A DNA stretch of 64,000 bases. Origin: DATDCY01 sp031406795 [NCBI: Candidatus Rokuibacteriota bacterium] (GTDB taxonomy: Bacteria; JAUVQV01). The DNA lies in assembly GCA_031406795.1 (NCBI GenBank), contig JANOHV010000151.1, positions 1 through 64,000 on the forward strand, given 5' to 3'. A program made the translations under genes and the position numbers. A model generated the notes under the pieces. That model did not search any database and had not been told where the DNA came from. It saw nothing but the letters and a program-made list of their open reading frames with translations. Shown here piece after piece: positions 33,096 to 43,831 of this stretch; the first letter of the stretch is position 1; every line of letters begins with the position of its first letter.

Positions 33096-33962
33096 ATGAA
33101 GAGAGCCATTGTGCTGCTAGCGGCGGGGCTCGTCTTGGTCGGCATCTCAACCTCGTTTGCAGCCGGGACGCTGCACTTCGTGATCATGTCGCCGGTCGAT
33201 CCGCAGAAAGAGGGGCTCAAGTACGAAGCCCTGAGCACCTACCTCAGGAGTGCCAACCCGCTGCTCGGCGACATCAAGCTGCGTGTCGCGAAAAACTACC
33301 CCGAGGCGGTCCGTCTTTTCGCGCAGGGAGATGTCGAGGGGATGTTCTCCGGGTCCTTCGTGGCCTCCGTTCTGATCGCCAAGGGGCTCGCGCGGCCGCT
33401 CGCGCGGCCCCTGTTTGCCGGGAATGCCTCGACCTACCGGACCACCATCGTCGCGAAGAAGGGCGTCGCTCCCTTCGGCGGCATCGCGGACTTCAAAGGC
33501 AAACGGGTCGCCTTCTGCCTGCTGGCCTCCGCGGGCGAAGTGTTCGCCCGCAGTCTGCTCCTCCCTGGCGAGGTTCTCGAGAGCGTCCTCGTCCCGGTCC
33601 CGGTCGATTCACACCAGGACGCCCTCGAGGCCGTGCAGGGCGGCGCCGCGGACTACGCGGTGGTCAAGAGCACGGTCTTCGTTCCCGAGGAGTTCCCGGG
33701 GCTGATCGTGGTCGGATCCGATTCCGGAGAGCACCCCGACAACACGCTCATCATGCCGGCCGAGGCCTTCGAGAAGTACGGCACAATGATCTCCCGGGTG
33801 CTCATCGGGCTCGAGGGAGACACGAGCGAGAAGGCCGAAGCGCTGAAGCAGGCCTTCGGCTGCCGGGGGTTCATCGCGACGGCCGGGATCGACTTTGCGC
33901 CCACCTTCACCCTTCTCCGGAAAGCCCGCGTCGACCCGAAGACGTTCGATTTCGTCTTCTGA
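33096..33962 (+). CDS. PhnD-like periplasmic substrate-binding protein
   Basis: 288 residues with a perfect AAGGAGG before the ATG. Residues 1-22 are a signal peptide (AIVLLAAGLVLVGISTSFA). The sequence has the phosphate/phosphonate-binding (PhnD) fold: FVIMSPVDPQKEGLKYE at the start and a mid-domain VAKKGVAPFGGIADFKGKRV. No permease or ATPase gene is beside it, so it may work with a distant transporter or as the sensor part of a signalling system. The ligand is unknown. Confidence 0.8.
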   Translation: MKRAIVLLAAGLVLVGISTSFAAGTLHFVIMSPVDPQKEGLKYEALSTYLRSANPLLGDIKLRVAKNYPEAVRLFAQGDVEGMFSGSFVASVLIAKGLARPLARPLFAGNASTYRTTIVAKKGVAPFGGIADFKGKRVAFCLLASAGEVFARSLLLPGEVLESVLVPVPVDSHQDALEAVQGGAADYAVVKSTVFVPEEFPGLIVVGSDSGEHPDNTLIMPAEAFEKYGTMISRVLIGLEGDTSEKAEALKQAFGCRGFIATAGIDFAPTFTLLRKARVDPKTFDFVF

Positions 33963-34116
33963 CTCCATTCGGTGAATCGGCTTTCGCCGCCTCCCCTCCG
34001 GTGCCATGCGTTGTGCTCTCTGCCCGGTTCTTTGCCGGAGGGTGATCAGCGCCCGCGGGGGGGGTGGAGCCGAGATCGATGCTAGACTGTGACGAGAGAG
34101 ATCAAGAGGGGGAGCG

Positions 34117-35091
34117 GTGGAAGAGCAGGCGGCGCCGGTGAAAGTGTCCTGTCCTCACTGCGCGTACACCACCCAGATCTCTCGCAGCCGCATCCCGGCA
34201 GGCGGCGCACGGGCCACGTGCCCCAAGTGCGGGGGGGAATTCCGCCTGCGTCCGGCACCGCCGGAGGAGGGGCTCCCCGCGCCGCTGCCGGCGCCTGTGG
34301 CAGAGGCCCTTGCCCCACCGCCTGCCCTCGTCCCGCCGGTGCCCGCGCCGGCCGGAATGGAGTCATCCGCGGCTGCGCCTCCCCGCGCGGGGAGATCCGG
34401 AAAGGAGAACCGGCAGTACCGGAGGATACCGTTCGCGGTGGACGTCCTCGTGAACAAGGCGATTCTGATGAAAGCGATCGATATCAGCCAGGGGGGGCTG
34501 TACGTGCACACCGGTCGTGCCTTCATACCCGGGAGCACCATCGAGGTCGAGCTGCCGCTCGGCGCACAGAAGATCTCCGTCAAGGGCAGCGTCCAGCACA
34601 ACCAGAACGGTGTCGGCATCGGGATCAGGTTCCTCGACCTGAGCAAAGCGCACCAGAACGCGATCTTCGAGTTCATGCGCAGCGACCGAGCCGGGGGCGC
34701 GAGAGCCGACGTTTCGAGGAAGAGGGTCCTGCTCGTCGACGAAGACGCCATGAAGCGGCGGATGAGCAAGAGCAAGCTGATTCTCGAGGGCTTCTCCGTC
34801 GTCGATGTCGAGGACGGCTTCGAGGCCATCCGGCGGATGGAGGAGGAACCGCCCGACCTCGTGATCCTCGACCTGTTCATGCGGAAGATGGACGGCTTCA
34901 AGGTGCTCACCATCATCAAGGAGTCCCCGAAGTGGAAGGACATCCCCGTCCTGATCTACTCCTCGAAAGGTAGTGACCAGATCATGGACAAAGTGCTGGC
35001 GGCCGGAGCGACGGAGTTCCTCCTCAAGGCGATGACTTCGCCCACGAAGCTGGCGGAGATCGTCAAGAAAACCCTCTCCTCCCGAGGCTAG
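34117..35091 (+). CDS. Zinc-ribbon, PilZ and receiver domain protein
   Basis: 324 residues from GTG 34117 with GGGGGAG upstream. Residues ~10-45 are an MJ0042-type zinc ribbon (CPHC and CPKC), followed by a Pro/Ala-rich linker. Next comes a PilZ domain (YRRIPFAVDVLV, ISQGGLYVHT) in which the RxxxR and D/NxSxxG c-di-GMP motifs are approximately present. The receiver domain has VDEDAM, acceptor Asp in VILDLFMRKMDG and Lys in LLKAM. This order is common in Desulfuromonadota and Myxococcota and links phosphorelay with c-di-GMP, often in motility or exopolysaccharide control. It ends overlapping the convergent transporter gene by four bases. Confidence 0.85.
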   Translation: MEEQAAPVKVSCPHCAYTTQISRSRIPAGGARATCPKCGGEFRLRPAPPEEGLPAPLPAPVAEALAPPPALVPPVPAPAGMESSAAAPPRAGRSGKENRQYRRIPFAVDVLVNKAILMKAIDISQGGLYVHTGRAFIPGSTIEVELPLGAQKISVKGSVQHNQNGVGIGIRFLDLSKAHQNAIFEFMRSDRAGGARADVSRKRVLLVDEDAMKRRMSKSKLILEGFSVVDVEDGFEAIRRMEEEPPDLVILDLFMRKMDGFKVLTIIKESPKWKDIPVLIYSSKGSDQIMDKVLAAGATEFLLKAMTSPTKLAEIVKKTLSSRG

Positions 35092-36632
35092 GCTTTCTGC
35101 ACCGCCGGCTCCGACACCATATCCGCGCTCTGCGCATCCAGCTGCTCGCGGGTCTTGATCTTGAAGGTCAGGGCGGCGGCCAGGATGAGGCAGAGCCCGG
35201 CGGCGAAGAAACAGCTGTCGAAACTGCCGGCCGAGCGGGCCTGGAGCATCTCGGAGACGCGGCCCATCACGAAGCCGCCAACGCCCCAGGCGCTGAACAG
35301 GACGCCGTAGTTGATGCCGAAGTTCTTCAGCCCCCAGAGGTCCTTGACGAACGAAGGGAAGAGCGCGAGGTTCGTGCCGTAGTTGAAGCCGATGAAGGTC
35401 GCGAGGACCACCAGCAGGATCGGGCTCGTCGCCTTCGATCCGACGATCGGGATCGCCGCAAACATCATCAGCGCCTGGCAGGCCAGCATCACGAACAGCG
35501 TCCGGGCGCGGCCGATCCTGTCGGAGAGCAGGCCGGCGACGATGCGCCCGCCCGCGTTGCCGACGGCCATGATGGCCACCGCGAGGAACGCCAGCTCCCC
35601 GAGGCTCTTCTTTGCCATTCCGGCCACGCTGCCGATGACCATGAGCCCGGCGCCTGAACCGATGAAGAAGAGCAGCCAGAGCAGGTAGAAGGTCGGGGTT
35701 TTCAGGATCTCCGAGGGGGTGTACTCGCGGGAGACTCTCCGGACGGGAGCGTCGGCCTTGGCGTTGGCGGCAACATAGCCCTTGGGCGGGTTGGTCAGGA
35801 ACATCGACAGACTGCTCACCACGAACAGGAACATCAGCCCGAAGAAGAGCATCGCCTGCTGCAGCCCATACACCTTGAGGAGCCAGGTCGCGAGCGGCGC
35901 AATGTATACCGAGGCCAGCCCGAAGCCGCTGACCACCAGGCCGGCGATGAGCCCCGTCCTGGCCGGAGGGAACCACTTGAGCGCGGGCGGGGTCGCCGAC
36001 GAGTAGCCGAACCCGATGCCGGTGCCCGCAAGCACGCCGAAGCCCAGGACCCACGCCGCGTAGCTGGTAGTCTGCGAGATCCAGAAGAAGCCGGCCCCGA
36101 CCAGAAGGCCGCCCACCATGGCGGTGACCCGCGGACCGACCTTGTCCTGGCACTTCCCGGCGACGATCATCGCGAAGGAGAAAACCAGACAGCAGACGGC
36201 ATAGGGATCGTTGATCGAGGCGAGATCCCACTGGAAGGCACCCGGTCCGCCCTTCTCGATGGAGGCTTTGATGGCGCCCTTGAAGACGCTCCAGGTGTAC
36301 AGAATGCCGAGTGCGAGATTGATGGCGGTGCCGGCGAGAGTGACGATCCAACCCCTGTTGCGCAATTCTTGCGACATGCCCCCTCCTGTCAACTCCGACT
36401 CATGTGGGTTGCAACCAGCCTGCTGGGTGCGATGCGGCATCGCGTGGCGATCGAGCAACGTCTTGTAGGTCGCGCACTCCGCGTACCTCGAGCTGCAGTT
36501 GTTGGCGATTCGGTGGACGACGGAGACGGAGACATAGCCACGGCCGACTTCGCATCCGGCCGTCTCCTTCCCGAAGAACGGGCAATGCATACTGTTCCTC
36601 ATCAGATTGTCGAGCAACTCGGTCTTGGTCAT
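35088..36632 (-). CDS. OFA-type major facilitator transporter with optional Cys-rich N-terminal domain
   Basis: Two good starts exist. ATG 36632 has GGGAGG six bases upstream and gives 514 residues. ATG 36377 has AGGAGG upstream and gives the 429-residue transporter alone. The transporter begins RNRGWIVTLAGTAINLALG and has about twelve helices with the MFS loop motif GLLSDRIGRAR, matching the oxalate/formate antiporter family of monocarboxylate carriers. The extra 85 residues carry Cys17, Cys27, Cys46, Cys53 and Cys74 (CPFFGKETAGC, CSSRYAEC), a possible metal or Fe-S site. There is no stop between the parts. A sigma54 promoter lies ~80 bases upstream and an NtrC-type regulator plus Cache kinase are encoded next door, so inducible uptake of an organic acid is likely. 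Confidence 0.85.
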   Translation of the reverse strand: MTKTELLDNLMRNSMHCPFFGKETAGCEVGRGYVSVSVVHRIANNCSSRYAECATYKTLLDRHAMPHRTQQAGCNPHESELTGGGMSQELRNRGWIVTLAGTAINLALGILYTWSVFKGAIKASIEKGGPGAFQWDLASINDPYAVCCLVFSFAMIVAGKCQDKVGPRVTAMVGGLLVGAGFFWISQTTSYAAWVLGFGVLAGTGIGFGYSSATPPALKWFPPARTGLIAGLVVSGFGLASVYIAPLATWLLKVYGLQQAMLFFGLMFLFVVSSLSMFLTNPPKGYVAANAKADAPVRRVSREYTPSEILKTPTFYLLWLLFFIGSGAGLMVIGSVAGMAKKSLGELAFLAVAIMAVGNAGGRIVAGLLSDRIGRARTLFVMLACQALMMFAAIPIVGSKATSPILLVVLATFIGFNYGTNLALFPSFVKDLWGLKNFGINYGVLFSAWGVGGFVMGRVSEMLQARSAGSFDSCFFAAGLCLILAAALTFKIKTREQLDAQSADMVSEPAVQKA

Positions 36633-37022
36633 GAACCGCCTCCCGAGACACCATGCGCTTTATCCACGGGTGCTCCGAACCGTGCCTCGCTCTTGCTAGT
36701 CGGCAGCGGATTGCATCGGGCGTGCCAGAGTCCTGAACTTTAGTGATGTGAGTGAAAATGTTCTGTAATTTCCGGTTGTTAGATGATGAATCGTCCGATG
36801 GTGATCTCGCGATGGCGGACTACCGGATTGGCGCAGATGCAAGGACAAGGAGCCAGAGAGCGAGTTCGGCGAGCACGATCCTGCGTTGAAGGAACGAGGA
36901 CCCGTCAGCTATTCGTCAACAAACCCAATGTGTTATGAATCGATGGCGATCGGATGCCCTCGCCTTGCAGTGACGCGAAGGCTCTCGGCAAAGATTCGCA
37001 GGAATGCGAAAGCTTCGACGCT
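36633..37022. other. Regulatory intergenic region upstream of the OFA transporter
   Basis: 390 bases with no credible gene. It holds the sigma54 promoter at 36712-36727, an imperfect inverted repeat (GAAAAT-N8-ATTTCC, 36754-36773) that could be an activator site, and otherwise unremarkable sequence of lower GC than the surroundings. Confidence 0.6.
36712..36727 (-). promoter_or_regulatory. Sigma54 (-24/-12) promoter of the OFA transporter gene
   Basis: The minus strand reads TGGCACG-CCCG-ATGCA, with GG and GC separated by ten bases and a single mismatch to TGGCACGN4TTGCA. The predicted start is near 36700, giving a ~70-nt leader to ATG 36632. Confidence 0.78.
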
Positions 37023-38407
<1,385 letters not shown>

Positions 38408-38408
<1 letters not shown>

Positions 38409-40381
38409 TAGAATGCCTCCCGTCCGCCCGGCAGGCGCACCGTAAACGTGGTGCCCTTCCCGAGTTCGCTCTCCACCATGATACTGCCGAAATGCTGCTC
38501 GACGATGCGTTTGGTGATCGCGAGCCCCAGCCCGGTCCCGCGGGCCTTCGTCGTGAAGAAGGGTTCGAAGATCTTCTCCAGATTCTCCGGTGCGATGCCG
38601 GCCCCTTCGTCCCGGATGGCGATCTCCACACCCCCCCCCGCGCAGGCCGACGTGCCGACCGTGATCGTCCCGCCCGATTCCATGGCCGCACCGGCGTTCA
38701 GGATCAGGTTGATCGCCACCTGCCGCATCTGGTCGGGGTCGACGAGGACCCGGGGCAGGTCGGGGGCGAGACTCCGGCGAAGGGCCACGTGATGCAGGTC
38801 CAGGTGATTGGCCGCGAAATCCGCGATCTGGTCCAGCAGGGCATTGAGGTCCGTCTCTTCCAGCGCCGGCTTCGGCGTGCGGGCGTAGCTCAGCAGGTCC
38901 TGGACGATCCCCTTGCAGCGTTTGCTCTCCTTCCGGATGTCCTGAATGTACCTGAAGTTCGGGTCCGCGGGGTCCATCTTGCCCTCGAGGTGCCCGGCAT
39001 AGCCGAGGATCACGCCCAGGGGATTGTTGATCTCGTGCGCGACGCCCGAGGAGAGCACCCCGAGCGCGGCCATCTTCTCCTGCTGAGCCAGGCTCGACTC
39101 CATCTCCTGGTTGCGCTTGATGATGCCGACCATCCGGTTGAACGTCGCGGCGAGCTCGCCGAGCTCGTCGTGCGAGCGCACCGCCATCCGCTCATCGAGC
39201 CGCCCCCCCTTCACCTTGCGGATCACCGCGATCATGTGCTCGATCGGGTCGGTGAGGACCCGGGAGGCGACAAAGACGAGACCCGTCGACGCGAGGAGCA
39301 GCAGCGTGGTCAGCGCGGCCATGCTCCAGAAGATCCGGCCCTTGATCAGGTTGGCCTCGGCGTAGAACTCGTCCTCGTAGGAGCCGACCGCGACGATCCA
39401 GTCCCAGGGGCGGAAATACTCGTAGCGCACGATCTTCATTCGAGCCTTCTGGTCGCCGATGTTCTTCCAGGGATAGCGGATCCAGCCGCTTTTCTTCTCG
39501 CACATTTCGCGGATGAAGTGCCGGCCGTCCCCGTCGCGCTCGTCGAAGATGTTCTGCCCCTCCCGGTCGATGTGGATCCGCAGGTCGCCCTTCGAGCTCA
39601 TGGCGTAGAGATATCCGGTCGTGCCGACCCGCTTGGACTTCAGACCCGCCTTCAGCTGCTCGAAGGCCTTCTGCTCGAAGGCGACGTCCTCGTACGTTTC
39701 GTCGAGGTAGCTCCCCGCGGCGACAATCCAGTCCCATTCGCGAAAATAACGGTAGGCGACGGCCTTCTTGCGCGGGTGCTTGTCGCCGAGCACCGCGTTG
39801 CGCCAGGGGTAGACGATGAAGAGCACCTCGCCGGGCCTGGCTGCCAGGGCCGCCCGGCACATCTCGCGGATGAAGTACCGGCCGCTCTCGTCTTGCTGAT
39901 CGAAGATGTTGCGCCCCTCCATCGCCACGTGGGCGGTAAGCTGCCCCTTGCTCGTCATGGCGTAGAGGTAGCCGCTCTCGCCGACGTTGATGGTCTTGAG
40001 GGCCTTGCTCGCCTCGCGCTGGACTGCGGCCAGGCCGATCCCCCCGGCGCGCTGCTGGCGCTGCTCGCTCTCCACCAGGTTGTAGGCCAGGTTCACGAGC
40101 GTCGCGAGTTCCCGGTCGATGCTCTTCTTCCGGTCCTGCTGATAGACCTCGAACTGCCGGTAGTGCGAATCCAACAGATCGATGGCGAACCGGGACATGT
40201 GCTCGAGGTCGTCCTTGCTCGTCTGCGTGATGCCGCGGTAGGCCTGGCGGGTCGCAATGTACCCGACGAGCGTCCCCGCGATGAGGACCGGGATCGTCGC
40301 CAGCGGCAGCACCACGATCAGCAGCTTCCAGCGCAGCCGCAGGTTGTTGACGAACCGGAAAAGATGCCCGCCGCCGCTCAT
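38408..40381 (-). CDS. Membrane sensor histidine kinase with two Cache domains
   Basis: 657 residues. One membrane helix (LLIVVLPLATIPVLIAGTLV) leads to a large periplasmic part holding two similar Cache units, each with GYLYAM-SKG-L and a downstream WDWIVA-GSY-DE. A second helix (SMAALTTLLLLASTGLVFVA), a HAMP domain, the HisKA histidine in SSGVAHEINNPLG and a HATPase domain (N-box NLILNAGAAM, G-box GTGLGLAITKRIV) follow. Cache domains of this type commonly bind small carboxylates, consistent with control of the neighbouring OFA transporter through the coupled regulator. Confidence 0.93.
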
Positions 40382-40412
40382 GCCTCTGGTGTTCGCGCGC
40401 CCCCGTGGCGGA

Positions 40413-40916
40413 TCAGAGTTCCTTGACGATCAGCTCGGCCAGATCACGCCGCGCCGGCGCCTTGACCGCACCGACGGGGTGGCCGACGGCGACGACCGCC
40501 ATCAGCTCCAGATTCGCCGGCAGCCCGAGGACGGCGCGCACCTCGGCGGCGCTCTTGAGAATCTCCCCGAGCCAGACCGCCCCCAAGCCGAGGCCGTGAG
40601 CGGCCAGCAGCAGGTTCTGGATGCAGGCGCCGATCGCCTGGAGGTCCTTGACCTCGTCGTACCCTGCCTCCCGATCCATGAAGACCGGGAGACAGACCGG
40701 CGCCTCCTCGAGAATCCTGCCGTAACGGGTCAACTGCGCGAGCCTGCCGCGGACGGCGGCATCGAAGACGATCGCGAAGCGCCACGGCTGGCTGTTAAGG
40801 CCCGAGGGGGCCCAGGCCCCGGCGCGGAGGATCTCGAGCACCACTGCGCGGCTCACCGGCCGCGGCGCGAACGTGCGGACGCTTCGCCTGGTCAGCAGCC
40901 CCTCGAGCAGTTCCAT
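40413..40916 (-). CDS. Small nitroreductase-family flavoprotein
   Basis: 167 residues. It begins GLLTRRSVRTFAPRPV, the usual FMN-phosphate-binding N-terminus, and continues with WAPSGLNSQPWRFAIV and a late GLGAVWLGEILKS. This compact form works as a homodimer binding FMN. The substrate cannot be told; relatives act on nitroaromatics or flavins. It lies 31 bases upstream of the sensor kinase on the same strand and may share its transcript. Confidence 0.88.
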   Translation of the reverse strand: MELLEGLLTRRSVRTFAPRPVSRAVVLEILRAGAWAPSGLNSQPWRFAIVFDAAVRGRLAQLTRYGRILEEAPVCLPVFMDREAGYDEVKDLQAIGACIQNLLLAAHGLGLGAVWLGEILKSAAEVRAVLGLPANLELMAVVAVGHPVGAVKAPARRDLAELIVKEL

Positions 40917-41044
40917 GCCGGCTGATTATACTGCCGAACACCTTGACGGAAGCAATCCGCAGGAATAGTTTACAAGAAGTTACTTCAGCCGTTGGGTGTC
41001 TGGGTTGTGCGCGCCAAAATTGCCGAGGACAGCAGGAGGGTGCC

Positions 41045-42781
41045 ATGGACAAGATTCTGAGGATCGATGTCGGAGCAGCAGGCGGCCCGAAGGCGACGAC
41101 GGTGCCGATCGGCGACTACACCGGGCTCGGTGGCAGGGCGATGACGTCCGCGATCGTCTCGAAGGAGGTCCCGCCGCTCTGTCACCCGCTGGGGGCCGAG
41201 AACAAGCTCGTTATCGCCCCGGGGCTCCTGAGCGGGTCGGCAGGCGCGCAGTCTGGCCGAATCTCCGTCGGCTGCAAGAGCCCGCTCACCGGCGGCATCA
41301 AGGAGGCGAACTCCGGCGGCCAGGCCTCGCAGGTCCTGGCCCGGCTCGGGTACGCCGCCATCGTGCTCGAGGGCAAGCCGCCCGGCGACGACCTCTACAA
41401 GGTCTTCGTCAACAAGGACGGCGTCGTCATCACCAAGGACAACGGCCTCCGGATGCTCACGAACTACGACCTCGTCGAGAAGTTGAAGCAGGCCCACGGC
41501 GACAAGATCGCCTGCATCTCGATCGGTCCCGCCGGCGAGATGAAGATGGCTGCGGCCACGGTGGCCTTCACCGACATGGAGCTGCGGCCGACCCGCCACG
41601 CCGGCCGTGGCGGCGTGGGAGCCGTGATGGGCGCGAAGAACATCAAGGCCATCGTACTGGACGACTCCGGCACGTCGATGCGGATGCCCAAGGACCTGGA
41701 GAAGTTCCGCGAGGCGAACAAGAAGTGGGTCGAGGGCCTGAAGAAACACCCCGTCACCGGCCAGGGGCTCCCGGCCTACGGCACGAACGTGCTGACGAAC
41801 ATCGTCAACGAGGTGGGTGGCTACCCCACCTACAACTTCAAGCTGGGCCGCTTCGACGGCGCCGCGAAGATCAGCGGCGAGACGCAGGCCGAAACCGAGA
41901 CCAAGCGCGGCGGTCTTGCGACCCACGGCTGCCACCGCGGCTGCGTCATCCAGTGCTCCGGCACCTACCACGACAAGGACGGCCATTTCCTCACCAAGCA
42001 GCCCGAGTACGAGACCGTCTGGGCTCACGGCGGCAACTGCGGCATCGACGACCTCGACAAGATCGCCATGCTCGACTTCCTCGACGACACCTACGGACTC
42101 GACACCATTGAGATGGGGGCGACGATCGGGGTCGCGATGGAGGCCGGCCTCGCCAAGTTCGGCGACGCCGACGCGGCCATAGCGCTCGTGCACGAGGTCG
42201 GCAAGGGCACGCACCTCGGCCGCATTCTCGGCAACGGGGCCGGCATGACCGGCAAGGCTTTCGGCGTCGAGCGGGTGCCGGTGGTCAAGAACCAGGCGAT
42301 GCCGGCCTACGACCCGCGCGCGGTCCAGGGGATCGGCGTCACCTACGCCACGAGCCCGATGGGGGCCGACCACACCGCGGGCTACGCGGTCGCCCAGAAC
42401 GTCCTGAAGGTGGGCGGCGACGTGAACGCGCTGATGCCCGAGGGGCAGGTGGAGCTGTCCCGCAACCTCCAGATCGCGACCGCGGCGATCGACTCCACGG
42501 GGATGTGCCTCTTCATCGCGTTCGCGATCCTCGACCAGCCCGAGACCTTCCAGGCCATGCTCGATCTGCTGAGCGCCTTCTCCGGGGTGCCCCTGACGGG
42601 CGACGGCGTGACCGCGCTGGGGAAAAAGGTGCTCACGATGGAGCGGGACTTCAACGCCCGGGCCGGCTTCACCCCGCAGCACGACCGGCTGCCGAGCTAC
42701 TTCAAGACCGAGCAACTCGCCCCGCACAACGTGACGTTCGGGGTCGCCGACGAGGATCTGGACAAGGTTTTCAACTGGTAG
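41045..42781 (+). CDS. Aldehyde:ferredoxin oxidoreductase-family tungstoenzyme
   Basis: 578 residues with AGGAGG before ATG. The N-terminal AOR domain (GDYTGLGGRAMTS, GPGLLSGSAGAQSGR-like, GRGGVGAVMGAKNIKAI) binds the tungstopterin pair. The cluster motif is GCHRGCVIQC (CX3CX3C), with a likely fourth cysteine in DSTGMCLFIAF. The spacing differs from the CX2CX3C of Pyrococcus AOR, marking a bacterial subgroup. It should oxidise aldehydes to acids with ferredoxin, or run in reverse. A MoaD-like sulfur carrier and an unknown protein are encoded just downstream, supporting cofactor supply. A hairpin follows the stop codon. Confidence 0.9.
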   Translation: MDKILRIDVGAAGGPKATTVPIGDYTGLGGRAMTSAIVSKEVPPLCHPLGAENKLVIAPGLLSGSAGAQSGRISVGCKSPLTGGIKEANSGGQASQVLARLGYAAIVLEGKPPGDDLYKVFVNKDGVVITKDNGLRMLTNYDLVEKLKQAHGDKIACISIGPAGEMKMAAATVAFTDMELRPTRHAGRGGVGAVMGAKNIKAIVLDDSGTSMRMPKDLEKFREANKKWVEGLKKHPVTGQGLPAYGTNVLTNIVNEVGGYPTYNFKLGRFDGAAKISGETQAETETKRGGLATHGCHRGCVIQCSGTYHDKDGHFLTKQPEYETVWAHGGNCGIDDLDKIAMLDFLDDTYGLDTIEMGATIGVAMEAGLAKFGDADAAIALVHEVGKGTHLGRILGNGAGMTGKAFGVERVPVVKNQAMPAYDPRAVQGIGVTYATSPMGADHTAGYAVAQNVLKVGGDVNALMPEGQVELSRNLQIATAAIDSTGMCLFIAFAILDQPETFQAMLDLLSAFSGVPLTGDGVTALGKKVLTMERDFNARAGFTPQHDRLPSYFKTEQLAPHNVTFGVADEDLDKVFNW

Positions 42782-42785
42782 CGCG

Positions 42786-42841
42786 AGCCGCCCGCGACGC
42801 CGAGAGAGCACCGGCGGCCGCCCCGCATCGCGCGGGCGGCT
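42786..42841 (+). terminator. Hairpin after the aldehyde oxidoreductase gene
   Basis: A perfect 11-bp stem AGCCGCCCGCG/CGCGGGCGGCT with a 34-nt loop, followed by TGCTTTCG. It lies between the stop at 42781 and the next start at 42882; it may reduce read-through rather than stop it. Confidence 0.4.
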
Positions 42842-42881
42842 GCTTTCGCGGGCGCCGTTTCTCGCTCCGGAGGCTTCAGAC

Positions 42882-43517
42882 ATGATCCTCGGGAATCCTC
42901 CCGTGGCAGAGCCGCCGACCCGTCTCGCGTTCGCCGTCGAGGCGCCACTCGTGGCGCGCTTCTTTCCGCTGCTCCAACAGGGCGTGACGATCCGGCGCCG
43001 CGTCGGCTGTCCGGTCGACTCGTTTCTGCGGCAGGAACTCGCAGCCGGACCCGAGACACTCGAGAAGATCCAGTCGGTGTTTCTCGAGGGCAGACCGGTC
43101 GACGACATTTGCGCTGCCGTCGTCCGGGACGGCTCGACGCTCGCGCTGTCCGCCGCCATGCCGGGGCTCGTTGGCGCCACGTTGCGGCGGGGCGGGGCCT
43201 ACTCCTCGCTGCGTAGCGCGATCAGTCACCGGGAAACCGGGGAAACCTGCGCGGCGGGGGAGGGCTGGGTGAGGATCAAGCTCTTCAATCTGCTGATGGC
43301 CGAACTCGGTCCCTCGCTGCTGCGTGAGCAGGTTCTCGTCGCCTCTTCCGTCCTTCTCGGCCTCCTCGGGGAACTCCCGGAGGACTTCTGGCGGGGTTGC
43401 CGCGGGATCATTCACGACGGGATGGCCGTCGACCGAGACGCACTCCTCGCCGCGGGGCGGCTCGGCGCCGCAACGGCGGTGCTCCTCTCCATCTGCGCGG
43501 AGCCGGAAGGCGGTTGA
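42882..43517 (+). CDS. Unknown protein linked to aldehyde oxidoreductase
   Basis: 211 residues from ATG 42882, with GGAGG nine bases upstream. No membrane helix, signal or clear catalytic motif. It begins with a Pro-rich head, then FAVEAPLVARFFPLLQQGVTIRRRVGCPVDSFL and ends in a helical region (LLGLLGELPEDFWRG). I do not recognise the family. Its position between the oxidoreductase and the MoaD-like gene, on the oxidoreductase strand, suggests a role in maturation or in the same aldehyde pathway, but this is inferred from context only. Confidence 0.65.
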   Translation: MILGNPPVAEPPTRLAFAVEAPLVARFFPLLQQGVTIRRRVGCPVDSFLRQELAAGPETLEKIQSVFLEGRPVDDICAAVVRDGSTLALSAAMPGLVGATLRRGGAYSSLRSAISHRETGETCAAGEGWVRIKLFNLLMAELGPSLLREQVLVASSVLLGLLGELPEDFWRGCRGIIHDGMAVDRDALLAAGRLGAATAVLLSICAEPEGG

Positions 43518-43526
43518 CCGGCGCGA

Positions 43527-43751
43527 CTACCCGCCGGCGATCGGCGGGAACAGGGCGAGCTCGTCACCCTCCTGCAGGATGTGCCCCGCGGCGCGGTGTT
43601 CGCCGTTGACAACCCTCAGGAGCCTGATTGTGGGGGGAAGGTTCAGGCTCCGCTCGACCGCGTCGATCGTCGTGGCATCGGGGAGATCGATCATCTGAAC
43701 GTCGGGACCGAACTTCCGCAGCGAGGCGAAGAGCTTGACCTTGACGTTCAC
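43527..43751 (-). CDS. MoaD/ThiS-family sulfur carrier protein
   Basis: 74 residues with the beta-grasp pattern (MNVKVKLFASLRKF, VVNGEHR, LQEGDELALFPPIAGG) and the obligatory C-terminal Gly-Gly that is thiocarboxylated. MoaD-like proteins are frequent beside tungsten aldehyde oxidoreductase genes and supply dithiolene sulfur for the pterin cofactor. It is encoded on the opposite strand, 9 bases from the unknown gene and divergent from the AEC permease gene. Confidence 0.88.
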   Translation of the reverse strand: MNVKVKLFASLRKFGPDVQMIDLPDATTIDAVERSLNLPPTIRLLRVVNGEHRAAGHILQEGDELALFPPIAGG

Positions 43752-43831
43752 TTTCTCATTCTAGCAGAGCGGACGTCGGCTGCCGCAGGGAGTGGTATCA
43801 TGTTCGTGGAAGCGGGAGCGAGGAGGGCGCC

